Shown here piece after piece: positions 6,978 to 14,156 of a stretch of 15,861 nucleotides of DNA (positions are counted from its first letter, which is position 1; each line of letters begins with the position of its first letter). The DNA is from Bacteroidota bacterium (GTDB lineage Bacteria; Bacteroidota; Ignavibacteria; Palsa-1295): contig JANYDV010000071.1 of the NCBI GenBank assembly GCA_025363505.1, positions 1-15,861 on the forward strand. Reading direction: 5' to 3'. The position numbers and the translations under genes were made by a program. Under the pieces are notes generated by a model. It was not told where the DNA came from. It searched no databases and was given only the letters and a program-made list of their open reading frames with translations.

Positions 6978-8699
6978 CTAAAAAAGTGCTTTTGCTCCAA
7001 TGGTGATGAGTCCATAGGGGTTTTCTATCGGATGTTCCGGAGTACCGGCAAGATAGTTAACACTCTTGTTTAAAAATTTTGCAAAGAAACCAAGTCCGCG
7101 CCATAACTCATATCGAACCGTAGCTTCGATCGTCATGGTATTGACTCTTCGACCATCAAGAAGATGAGTAATATGATTTTTTTCTTCTTCGCTACGGACC
7201 GAGTATTCAAAATTTGATCCAAAGTTTTCAAGTAACGAGTCAGTGCTGTTATAGATATTTTCTCCGCGTTCGACGAATGTCATTGTGGCTTCAAGAGTCA
7301 GTTTTTCATTCGGTGCCCAACGAATCAGTCCCCACCAACTAAGCGCATTAGGTCCAATACCTGCACCGATAATCTGCCCACTGGTTGTGAAAGTATTTTG
7401 AGGGTTGAAATGCGAATAGGTAAATGGCTCGACACGCGTATGTTCAATCGAGACATCAACATCACTAAGCCCAAACGGCGCAGACCACATTCCACCAATT
7501 TGCCACGCAAACTTATTTCCCCAAAATCCACTTCCGATCTTGCTGGCAAGAATGTCGTCAACTAAACCTTGTCCTCTGATCTCAAAATTATTTGTAATTC
7601 TCCAACGCCCATGCGCTGCCAGTAAGCCGTTATCACGATCATTAAGCGAATGTTCGACCGACTTATAAAAGGTGAATGGGTTTACATACGCAAGATCAAA
7701 CCGGCGAGAAAAGATGGTCAGATCAGTAAAACCTATTTCTACATCGTTGCCAAGAAAAAAAGTGAGGTCATGGAAGGCAAGATATTTTGCATCAATATAT
7801 GACCCCGGACCGGCGGTGTACTCTGTTGCTGTTGCCGGGCGCTCACTAAATCGAGGGTCACCAAGGAGCGATGCCACGGTTGCTTCGTATCGAACTGCAC
7901 CTACATGTGCTTGCAAACTGATAAAATCTGGGGTTTGAATATTCGGGGAGATAATAATATTATTTCCCTGATAACTTCCGCCAATGGCTATCGCTTCACG
8001 AGCTATTTTGGCAGTAAACCAGTCGTTGTTATATACTAACTCTGCGGTAGTCTGATCAAAAAAATTATGCGAAAATAATGTGAAGTTTTTATTTTTTCCG
8101 ATAATGGGGTCTTCAAGAGCGATGGTGGAATCACCGAAGTCCTGTCCATTAGTGGTTTCCATAAAAAAACCAACATGACCACTGAGTGTGCCCGTAAATC
8201 TTCCGCCGATCAACCCGAGCTCTGCCGTCCCTGATGTAGGCTTGCTCCTGCGACGATATTCCAGACTTCCAATTCCATGGACTTGAAAATCGGAACGTGT
8301 GGAGTCATCGCGCCAACGATACAAATACTTATCCTTGTCAGTAGGAATGCCGTTAAAAAAAAGCGGTTCTGCGTTTTCTGCTGAAAACATTGTGACCGCT
8401 TCATAGGGCTCACGCTCATAGGTACGAAGAAATTTCATCCGCAAAGCCTTTTCGCCATCGGAAAGTACTATGGTGTTTGCTTGATGTAAAAAACGTACAA
8501 CATCAAATTCCGTGATGGGTAATTGCGTTTCGCTATATCCCGGAATGAGACCTCTTACGCTGAGATGTCTCAGAAAGGCATAAACCTCTTCGCCGATCGG
8601 AACTTGGGCAATGCCGACATGTGGTTTTGAATTTAGTTGTGCATCAGCAACTGATGCACAAACAGTCATACAAAGCAGTAATATTATAAATATCTTCAC
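6978..8699 (-). CDS. Wzi-like capsule assembly outer-membrane barrel protein
   Basis: The 573-residue product starts with a signal peptide (MKIFIILLLCMTVCASVADA, probable cut before Gln 21). Next comes a segment reading V-Y-A-F-L-R-H-L-S-V-R-G-L-I-P-G-Y and P-I-T-E-F-D-V-V-R-F-L, the S-layer-like start often found on Wzi-family proteins in this type of bacteria. The rest is rich in alternating aromatic and polar strands and ends in Phe, as outer-membrane barrels do. Internal cues include A-Y-V-N-P-F-T-F-Y-K-S-V-E followed by N-D-R-D-N-G-L-L, and later G-L-V-D-D-I-L, a family-like order. The expected role is anchoring or guiding exported polysaccharide at the surface. The start is GTG, five bases after the Wza-like gene's stop, with no Shine-Dalgarno sequence; the signal peptide fixes it. 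A perfect 11-bp inverted repeat lies near the cleavage site. Wzi is inferred from pattern and context; a generic barrel is the alternative. Confidence 0.72.
   Translation of the reverse strand: MKIFIILLLCMTVCASVADAQLNSKPHVGIAQVPIGEEVYAFLRHLSVRGLIPGYSETQLPITEFDVVRFLHQANTIVLSDGEKALRMKFLRTYEREPYEAVTMFSAENAEPLFFNGIPTDKDKYLYRWRDDSTRSDFQVHGIGSLEYRRRSKPTSGTAELGLIGGRFTGTLSGHVGFFMETTNGQDFGDSTIALEDPIIGKNKNFTLFSHNFFDQTTAELVYNNDWFTAKIAREAIAIGGSYQGNNIIISPNIQTPDFISLQAHVGAVRYEATVASLLGDPRFSERPATATEYTAGPGSYIDAKYLAFHDLTFFLGNDVEIGFTDLTIFSRRFDLAYVNPFTFYKSVEHSLNDRDNGLLAAHGRWRITNNFEIRGQGLVDDILASKIGSGFWGNKFAWQIGGMWSAPFGLSDVDVSIEHTRVEPFTYSHFNPQNTFTTSGQIIGAGIGPNALSWWGLIRWAPNEKLTLEATMTFVERGENIYNSTDSLLENFGSNFEYSVRSEEEKNHITHLLDGRRVNTMTIEATVRYELWRGLGFFAKFLNKSVNYLAGTPEHPIENPYGLITIGAKALF
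8637..8661. repeat. Perfect 11-bp inverted repeat inside the wzi-like gene start
   Basis: TTGTGCATCAG (8637-8647) is followed after CAA by its exact complement (8651-8661). In the mRNA this forms an 11-base-pair stem with a three-base loop, about 38-62 bases after the GTG start, over the signal-peptide end (V-C-A-S-V-A-D-A-Q). There is no T-run after it, so it is not an intrinsic terminator. The sequence is unmistakable; function is unknown. Confidence 0.6.
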
Positions 8700-8704
8700 T
8701 GGTA

Positions 8705-10453
8705 TTATTTTCGTAGTGCAACAACAATACTAACTGCATACAGAATACCCGTTAAAATTCCGACGATCACTGCTGCCTTTTGCAGCGAGTAGCCCGCCGG
8801 GTAGGTAGCTTCTTTTGGCACGTATATCTCGTCACCGGCTTCGACAATTGATTTATCAGGTTCTGCCCATTTACGAGTGCGTGCTTTAATAATTCTCGTT
8901 CGAGATTTTTCGGCACCTTCGGCATACCCTCCGGCTGCTGTAATATAATCATCAACTTTCCAGCCCGACTGATACGGGATGTATCCTAAGCTTCCAACAT
9001 AACCCCAGACATAGACACTGTTTGATGCCGGTGGTATCGAGACTACATCACCATCACGAAGTGTAATATCTGCCGACGCATCATTTTTTTCGAATAATTG
9101 GTGCATATCCACTGCGACATACCCTTGACGCGATTCGGTCATTGCACGAAAGTTTGCTGTGTCTTCAACTTCAAGATTTGAAAGACGACCGACGAGTTTG
9201 CGCTCGTCATCCATCATGATATCTTTGTTATCAATATCAATGCGTTTGCGTGTGACCGTCCCACCGGCAACAAAAGCGTATGGCGTAAACCCACCCGCTA
9301 TTTTAATGACATCAGAGAGTTTGGTGTTCGAACGACCGATTGGATACACTCCCGGAAACGCCACTTCACCTTTGACAATAACTCGCGAGAGTTCACGAAG
9401 ATCCGGATGATCGCGGACAAAAACTCTATCTCCTGATTGCAACGCAACGTCAGAAGCCGCTCCTACTTTGATTGCATTACAATCAATAATCTGAATCCCA
9501 ATATTTGAGCCATCAGGATTCATCCGAGCAATCTCTACTTTACTCAGATCAGCATTATCACTTGGACCGAATGCTGAGCGAATGATCTGCCACAATGAAT
9601 CACCCAATACAAATTCGTAATCACCAGGCGACCTGATAGCACCATAGACTCCGATCAACCCTTCATTAATTTTTTTATACGGTACATAAATTACATCACC
9701 TTCGCGAAGCAACGGCGAGAAACGCGGGTCGTGCGTACCGTTGAATCGGAAAAGATCAATGCGATCAGTTGTTCCATCGGAATGTGAAACGATAATATTC
9801 CGAAGACTTGAGACTTTCTCTGCACCTTCACCAAGATATGGCTTGAGGCGATCAGCTTCACGTTTACGTTTTTCTTCTTCGCGTTGAAATGCTTGATCTC
9901 CAATAAGCGATGTCCGTTGCGTTGGTTTATTTGCGACTGCAACTGCCAGTGCCGCCCGTGTACCCGCCGTGAATGCGTATGCCCCGGGCAGTTCGACCTG
10001 TCCCAGTATATTCACCATAATGCGACGAGGTTGGGTGAGCGATAAAGTGAAAAATGGTTTGTCGGATCCAGCTTTACGCTGAAAACCTTTTTCAACAGCT
10101 TCACCGACTTCTTGTTGAATCTGCGCCAGTGATTTTCCTTTTGCCGAGAATGGTCCGATACGAGGTACCATGAGCATCATATCTGCAGAGACCATTAATA
10201 GCTGTGCATCATTATTTGTCCAAGAACGATATTGCAGAATATCACCTGGACCAAGGCGGTACTCATTTGGATCGACGGCACCATCAAAGATCATTGCATC
10301 TTGCGAGAGCGTGGGCGAACTCTTATCGGGAAGTGAGCCTGTGATTGACGGAACAGGCTGGGTCGTTGCCGATCCCCCCGGACTTGTAAGCTGAGCAAAT
10401 GCAGCTGTTGCCGTGAGAAAAAATATACAACAAATAAGACTAAGTTGTTTCAT
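8705..10453 (-). CDS. Wza-like polysaccharide export protein with four SLBB-type repeats
   Basis: This 582-residue protein starts with a signal peptide (about 1-20, ending A-A-F-A) and carries a Poly_export domain beginning D-P-N-E-Y-R-L-G-P-G-D at residues 61-71. Four SLBB-like units follow, recognisable by G-x-V/A-x-x-P-G-x-Y or a variant: G-Q-V-E-L-P-G-A-Y (151), G-A-I-R-S-P-G-D-Y (271), G-E-V-A-F-P-G-V-Y (362) and G-Y-V-G-S-L-G-Y-I (484). Residues 188-204 form a highly charged Lys/Arg/Glu insertion. A C-terminal hydrophobic helix (about 559-579) ends in R-K. It is longer than E. coli Wza (about 380 residues), and no lipobox is seen, so it may not be a lipoprotein. It should form or contribute to the outer-membrane export channel. 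The ATG at 10453 follows an AAGGA six bases away; a TTG one codon earlier is also open. Confidence 0.9.
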   Translation of the reverse strand: MKQLSLICCIFFLTATAAFAQLTSPGGSATTQPVPSITGSLPDKSSPTLSQDAMIFDGAVDPNEYRLGPGDILQYRSWTNNDAQLLMVSADMMLMVPRIGPFSAKGKSLAQIQQEVGEAVEKGFQRKAGSDKPFFTLSLTQPRRIMVNILGQVELPGAYAFTAGTRAALAVAVANKPTQRTSLIGDQAFQREEEKRKREADRLKPYLGEGAEKVSSLRNIIVSHSDGTTDRIDLFRFNGTHDPRFSPLLREGDVIYVPYKKINEGLIGVYGAIRSPGDYEFVLGDSLWQIIRSAFGPSDNADLSKVEIARMNPDGSNIGIQIIDCNAIKVGAASDVALQSGDRVFVRDHPDLRELSRVIVKGEVAFPGVYPIGRSNTKLSDVIKIAGGFTPYAFVAGGTVTRKRIDIDNKDIMMDDERKLVGRLSNLEVEDTANFRAMTESRQGYVAVDMHQLFEKNDASADITLRDGDVVSIPPASNSVYVWGYVGSLGYIPYQSGWKVDDYITAAGGYAEGAEKSRTRIIKARTRKWAEPDKSIVEAGDEIYVPKEATYPAGYSLQKAAVIVGILTGILYAVSIVVALRK

Positions 10454-10459
10454 CAATGT

Positions 10460-10464
10460 TCCTT
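10460..10464 (-). promoter_or_regulatory. Ribosome binding site of the Wza-like gene
   Basis: AAGGA on the minus strand lies six bases before the ATG at 10453 and overlaps the TAA stop of wecB. It decides the ATG over the TTG one codon earlier and is one of only two convincing Shine-Dalgarno sequences in the window. Confidence 0.65.
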
Positions 10465-11581
10465 AAACGATATGTTCTTTTAGTATCGAAACAATTCGAT
10501 CGCTCGCTTTTCCGTCCCAAAGCTCGGGTACTGCAGCGCGTTTCCAATTTCCACCAATCGCTTCTGCGGTAAGTGTTAAAATTCGTTCGGTGTCAAGACC
10601 GGTCATTTCATTAGTACCGACTTCGATCGTCACGGGGCGTTCGGTATTGTCACGAAGTGTGATGCACGGCACGCCAAGTGCTGTCGTCTCTTCTTGCACA
10701 CCGCCGGAATCGGTCAGTACGACGGTCGAGTTATCTTGCAATGCAAGAAAATCGAGATAGCCAAGTGGCTCGATCAACGTGAGTGCTGCAATGTTTGCAA
10801 CGCGCTCATCAAGTCCGAATTCTTCGATGCGTTTGCGAGTACGCGGATGCACCGGAAACATTATTTTTTTTACTGTTGCTGACATCCTTTCAAAAAGATC
10901 GACCAGCACTGTAAGATTTACTTTTTCATCGACGTTACTGGGTCGATGAAGTGTTACTAATACATATTGTTTTGTCTCGATGCCTAAACGAGTTGAAAGT
11001 ACATTAAATTTTGCTTCGGCGGCTTTACGATATTTCACGACTGAATCAATCATCGTGTTACCCACATAAAATACACGCTTACTATCGATACCTTCATGCT
11101 CAAGATTTTTTAAGCCACTTGGCTCGGTCACAAAACAAAAATCAGAAAATTCATCTGCAACGATACGATTAATTTCTTCCGGCATCGAACGATCAAACGA
11201 TCGCAATCCCGACTCGATATGTCCGAGCCTCACTCCTGCTTTTGCCGCCACGATAGCCGCGGCAAGTGTCGAATTTACATCTCCTGCCACCAGCACAAGA
11301 TCGGGTTTCTCTTGGGCAACCAATCGCTCCATCTCGATCATCACCCGTGCGGTTTGCTCAGCATGAGAACCGCTCCCGACATTGAGAAATGTGTCGGGAT
11401 GAGGCATTTCGAGATCATTAAAAAATACATCGGACATATTTGCATCATAATGCTGCCCGGTATGCACTAATATCGGATGAAACTGCTCAGAAGCAAGGCG
11501 TTTTAATGCGCCCAATACCGGCGCTACCTTCATAAAATTGGGTCGCGCTCCGACTACGATAATGATCTTCTTTATTGACAA
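10463..11581 (-). CDS. wecB: UDP-N-acetylglucosamine 2-epimerase (non-hydrolysing)
   Basis: The 372-residue cytoplasmic enzyme interconverts UDP-GlcNAc and UDP-ManNAc. It shows the family motifs in order: G-A-R-P-N-F-M-K (11-18), H-T-G-Q-H-Y-D (40-46), A-G-D-V-N-S (99-104), H-I-E-S-G-L-R-S-F with P-E-E-I-N-R soon after (121-139), L-H-R-P-S-N (211-216), P-V-H-P-R-T (243-248), D-S-G-G-V-Q-E-E (291-298) and T-E-R-P-V-T-I-E-V-G-T-N (313-324). The length is normal for the family. No ATG is close by; the start is TTG at 11581, supported by AAGGA six bases upstream and by the GARPNF motif following immediately. It sits between the dehydrogenase and the Wza-like gene in the operon and probably supplies UDP-ManNAc for conversion to a uronic acid, although it could also act alone. 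Confidence 0.95.
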   Translation of the reverse strand: MSIKKIIIVVGARPNFMKVAPVLGALKRLASEQFHPILVHTGQHYDANMSDVFFNDLEMPHPDTFLNVGSGSHAEQTARVMIEMERLVAQEKPDLVLVAGDVNSTLAAAIVAAKAGVRLGHIESGLRSFDRSMPEEINRIVADEFSDFCFVTEPSGLKNLEHEGIDSKRVFYVGNTMIDSVVKYRKAAEAKFNVLSTRLGIETKQYVLVTLHRPSNVDEKVNLTVLVDLFERMSATVKKIMFPVHPRTRKRIEEFGLDERVANIAALTLIEPLGYLDFLALQDNSTVVLTDSGGVQEETTALGVPCITLRDNTERPVTIEVGTNEMTGLDTERILTLTAEAIGGNWKRAAVPELWDGKASDRIVSILKEHIV

Positions 11582-11587
11582 TTGATT

Positions 11588-11592
11588 TCCTT
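11588..11592 (-). promoter_or_regulatory. Ribosome binding site supporting the TTG start of wecB
   Basis: AAGGA on the minus strand lies six bases before the TTG at 11581. With no nearby ATG and the family motif G-A-R-P-N-F at residues 11-16, it fixes an unusual TTG start. Motif and spacing are the same as at the next gene. Confidence 0.65.
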
Positions 11593-11599
11593 CGAGCGC

Positions 11600-12952
11600 T
11601 TAGTTCTTCTTTGTGTTTCCCGAGCCGAGCAGTACGATCTTTTTGCACAGCGCAGGGTCGGTGATGTTCTTGGTCGCATTGCGCGTATCAATGACACAAG
11701 AAGAATGTTTGATGATCCAAGGATAATCATATCCTGTATGGTCTGTGGTAATGAGAATAATATCGGTTTGTCCAAGTATTTTTTCCGATAGTTCTACCGA
11801 ACGATATTCATTGCCGCTAATAGAAATCTGCGACACGAACGGGTCGTTGTATGAAATGTTTTTTAATCCTTCGGCAAGCAAGAGTTCGATCACTCGCAGC
11901 GCCGGTGAGTGTCTGGTATCATCAACATCACGTTTGAAAGCAACACCCAGTACGAGCACATTGACATCAGTAATACTCTTCGGCAAGTGTGCTACTTCAT
12001 GGATTACCATATCACGCACATAAAACGGCATTGACTCGTTGGTTTCTGCCGCTAAGGTGATAAAATTTGTTTCGAAGTCATACGCACGGGCATACCAAGA
12101 GAGATAATAGGGATCAATCAGAATGCAATGTCCGCCGATACCGGGACCGGGAAAGAACGGCATAAAGCCGAATGGCTTGGTAGCTGCGGCTTCGACCACC
12201 TCCCACATATTAATACCGCCCATACGGTCACAGAGTTTTGCAAGTTCATTGACCAATGCAATGTTCACTGATCGGAAAATATTTTCGAGCAATTTTTCCA
12301 TTTCAGCCACTTTGGGATTCGAAACGGCAATCACGGTCGTAATGATCTGCTCATTGGCAAGCACCGCAAGCGTTGTACAATCTGAGGTGACACCCCCACA
12401 AACAATCGGTGTATTTGCTGTTGTAAATTTTTGATTACCGGGATCAATACGCTCGGGGCTGAAGGCAAGAAAAATATCGGTACCGACTTTTTTGCCGGTT
12501 GCTTCTAAGATCGGCTGCACCAAACCTTCGGTCGTGTTCGGATAGGTTGTTGATTTTAAAATGATCAACTGTCCGGCACGCAAATGCGAAGCTATTGCTT
12601 CTGTAGCGCTCTTGATATAGGAAATATCAGGTTCTTTGTTGTCAGTAAATGGCGTCGGGACGCAAATATAAATAACATCAAGTTCATCGCACTTAGCATA
12701 ATTATCCTGGGCAGAAAATAACCCTTTAGATAATACACGAGCGACGACCGCATCGTCAATATCCTGAATATAGTTTTTACCTTGAGAAAGGGAGTCGATC
12801 TTTCTTGGGTCAAGATCGATCCCGACGGTGCGAAAACCTTTTACGGCAAATTCTATCCCTAACGGCAAGCCGACATAGCCCAAACCAATCACGCCGATGC
12901 GTGCGGTCTTTGCTCTAATCTTCTCTTCAAGTGCTTGCGCGTGCTGATTCAT
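11600..12952 (-). CDS. UDP-N-acetylhexosamine 6-dehydrogenase (WbpA/TviB-type nucleotide-sugar dehydrogenase)
   Basis: A 450-residue NAD-dependent enzyme that oxidises the C6 hydroxyl of a UDP-HexNAc in two steps to the uronic acid. The Rossmann motif G-L-G-Y-V-G lies at residues 23-28 after a lead (E-E-K-I-R-A-K-T-A-R-I) usual in WbpA-type proteins. The catalytic cysteine is Cys 276 in P-G-P-G-I-G-G-H-C-I-L-I-D-P-Y-Y-L. The Y-Y-L ending favours the WbpA/TviB (UDP-GlcNAc) branch over the WecC branch, which usually reads D-P-W-F. A leucine stands where most relatives carry proline after H-C-I. The gene opens the operon, 198 bases from the divergent rfaE1, with no Shine-Dalgarno sequence. With WecB next to it, the likely product is UDP-GlcNAcA or UDP-ManNAcA for the exported glycan; the exact substrate is inference. 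Confidence 0.93.
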   Translation of the reverse strand: MNQHAQALEEKIRAKTARIGVIGLGYVGLPLGIEFAVKGFRTVGIDLDPRKIDSLSQGKNYIQDIDDAVVARVLSKGLFSAQDNYAKCDELDVIYICVPTPFTDNKEPDISYIKSATEAIASHLRAGQLIILKSTTYPNTTEGLVQPILEATGKKVGTDIFLAFSPERIDPGNQKFTTANTPIVCGGVTSDCTTLAVLANEQIITTVIAVSNPKVAEMEKLLENIFRSVNIALVNELAKLCDRMGGINMWEVVEAAATKPFGFMPFFPGPGIGGHCILIDPYYLSWYARAYDFETNFITLAAETNESMPFYVRDMVIHEVAHLPKSITDVNVLVLGVAFKRDVDDTRHSPALRVIELLLAEGLKNISYNDPFVSQISISGNEYRSVELSEKILGQTDIILITTDHTGYDYPWIIKHSSCVIDTRNATKNITDPALCKKIVLLGSGNTKKN

Positions 12953-12970
12953 TGGTGATTTGTGCCAAAG

Positions 12971-13045
12971 CGTATTAGAACAGCATCGGGATTCAAAACC
13001 TTCCCGAAACCCCTATTACCGTAGCTCGTTACAACGTATTAGAAC
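12971..13045. repeat. Direct repeat pair of an 11-mer in the divergent intergenic region
   Basis: CGTATTAGAAC occurs at 12971-12981 and again at 13035-13045, 64 bases apart from start to start. The near copy lies 19-29 bases before the dehydrogenase ATG and the far copy 83-93 bases before it. Two exact copies in a 198-base gap are unlikely by chance, so they may be operator sites for a regulator or a remnant of local duplication. No third copy was noticed. Confidence 0.45.
12986..13007. repeat. Short inverted repeat in the operon leader
   Basis: TCGGGA (12986-12991) and TCCCGA (13002-13007) are exact complements separated by ten bases. The structure lies between the two 11-mer repeats, in what would be the untranslated leader of the minus-strand operon. 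No T-run follows on either strand, so it does not look like an intrinsic terminator. It may be a leader hairpin or protein-binding site; a six-base stem can also arise by chance. Confidence 0.3.
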
Positions 13046-13078
13046 CGTTAAGGTTACGGGAGCTGCCAGTAGGGCAAA

Positions 13079-13086
13079 TAGATTTG
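13079..13086 (+). promoter_or_regulatory. Possible Bacteroidota-type -7 element for rfaE1
   Basis: TAGATTTG matches the TAnnTTTG element of the primary sigma factor in Bacteroidota. It would place transcription start about 60 bases before the rfaE1 ATG. A good TTTG at -33 is not present at the expected spacing (a TTA lies roughly there), so this is only a candidate and depends on the organism being of that group. Confidence 0.2.
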
Positions 13087-13150
13087 ACCGAAACTCCAAT
13101 TAGGCAATTTTAGTCATATTCACGGTGTTTTTTGGGGAAATGCTAACTCA

Positions 13151-14152
13151 ATGTTATCACAAACATTTATAGAATCACTCGCAAAAGCCTTTTCTAAGGC
13201 TCGAATCGCTGTTATTGGCGATCTAATGCTTGACCGCTACTTATTCGGCACGGTCTCACGAATGTCGCCCGAAGCTCCGGTGCCGGTGCTTGACATTCAC
13301 CGTGAAGAAGCACGCCTTGGCGGTGCAGCAAATGTCGGTCACAACATCCATACACTTTCAGCGACGCCCCTATTGCTTGGGGTGGTTGGCAATGACTCCA
13401 AAGGTGATCGAGTTCGTACCCTCTTGCATGAGATTGGTTTATCGACCGAAGGGATCATTTCCGACCTTGATCGACCAACGACTGTGAAAACCAGAGTCGT
13501 CGCAGGCTCACAGCAAATGCTGAGAGTGGATCATGAAAAGAAAGATCCGATATCGGCAAATGTCGAAGAAAAATTATTTAGTATTCTTAATGATCAAATC
13601 GAGAGCCTCGATGGTATTATACTCGAAGATTATAATAAAGGGGTATTATCTGCAGGTTTAATAAGTCGGGTATGTTTGCTCGCTCAAAAAAACAACGTCC
13701 CAATTTTTGTCGATCCCAAACATGATAATTTTTTTGAATACAAATCGGTCTGTGTCTTCAAGCCGAATAAAAAAGAGATCGAGGACGCGCTGAGAATTAA
13801 GTTATCGAACGATGATCAAATTATCAAAGCCGGTCTTAAGTTGCTCGATATGTTACAAGCAGACAATCTGCTTTTGACCTTAAGTGAAAAAGGAATGCTT
13901 CTTTTCGAGCGAGGCGAAAGCGAGCCATTTTCGATACCAACAACTGCCCGAGAAGTTGCCGATGTTTCTGGCGCCGGAGATACCGTGATCGCGACGCTTG
14001 CTGTCGCCAAGGCTTGTGGGGCATCGGTTCGCGAAGCAGCAATGATTGCCAATCGTGCGGCAGGTTTGGTTGTAGAAGAATTAGGCATTATTCCCATTGA
14101 TAAACAGGCGCTTCTCGAAGCACTCTTCGAAGATGTCGAGACAACCCGCTAA
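13151..14152 (+). CDS. rfaE1: D-glycero-beta-D-manno-heptose-7-phosphate kinase (single-domain)
   Basis: This 333-residue PfkB/ribokinase-family protein phosphorylates heptose-7-phosphate at C1 on the way to ADP-heptose for the LPS inner core. Diagnostic segments are G-D-L-M-L-D-R-Y (23-30), S-R-M-S-P-E-A-P-V-P-V (36-46), L-G-G-A-A-N-V-G-H-N (56-65), F-K-P-N-K-K-E (203-209) and D-V-S-G-A-G-D-T-V (271-279), with Asp 277 as the expected catalytic base. It ends after the kinase fold and lacks the cytidylyltransferase-type domain of fused HldE, so the adenylyltransferase must be encoded elsewhere. The ATG at 13151 is preceded by GGGGA at a rather long spacing of 12 bases. It is transcribed away from the polysaccharide operon and may share its regulatory region. 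Its stop faces that of nadC across four bases. Confidence 0.94.
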   Translation: MLSQTFIESLAKAFSKARIAVIGDLMLDRYLFGTVSRMSPEAPVPVLDIHREEARLGGAANVGHNIHTLSATPLLLGVVGNDSKGDRVRTLLHEIGLSTEGIISDLDRPTTVKTRVVAGSQQMLRVDHEKKDPISANVEEKLFSILNDQIESLDGIILEDYNKGVLSAGLISRVCLLAQKNNVPIFVDPKHDNFFEYKSVCVFKPNKKEIEDALRIKLSNDDQIIKAGLKLLDMLQADNLLLTLSEKGMLLFERGESEPFSIPTTAREVADVSGAGDTVIATLAVAKACGASVREAAMIANRAAGLVVEELGIIPIDKQALLEALFEDVETTR

Positions 14153-14156
14153 ACTG

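Larger units (their letters stand above)
12953..13150. promoter_or_regulatory. Divergent promoter/leader region between the polysaccharide operon and rfaE1
   Basis: This is the only sizeable non-coding gap in the window (198 bases). It must hold the rfaE1 promoter and very probably that of the minus-strand operon. It contains a repeated 11-mer, a six-base-pair hairpin and an AT-rich part near 13090-13135. No clear TTGACA/TATAAT pair stands out on either strand, and no ops/JUMPstart (GGCGGTAG) element was found. That it is regulatory follows from the gene arrangement. Confidence 0.6.

Noticed and set aside
11242..11265. TTGCCGC/GCGGCAA inverted repeat inside wecB
   Set aside because: It lies in an alanine-rich coding stretch where GC-rich self-complementary codons are expected; there is no T-run and no regulatory position.
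12953..13150. Search for an ops/JUMPstart element, a riboswitch or a small RNA in the divergent gap
   Set aside because: No GGCGGTAG core, no recognisable riboswitch core and no hairpin followed by a T-run were found on either strand.
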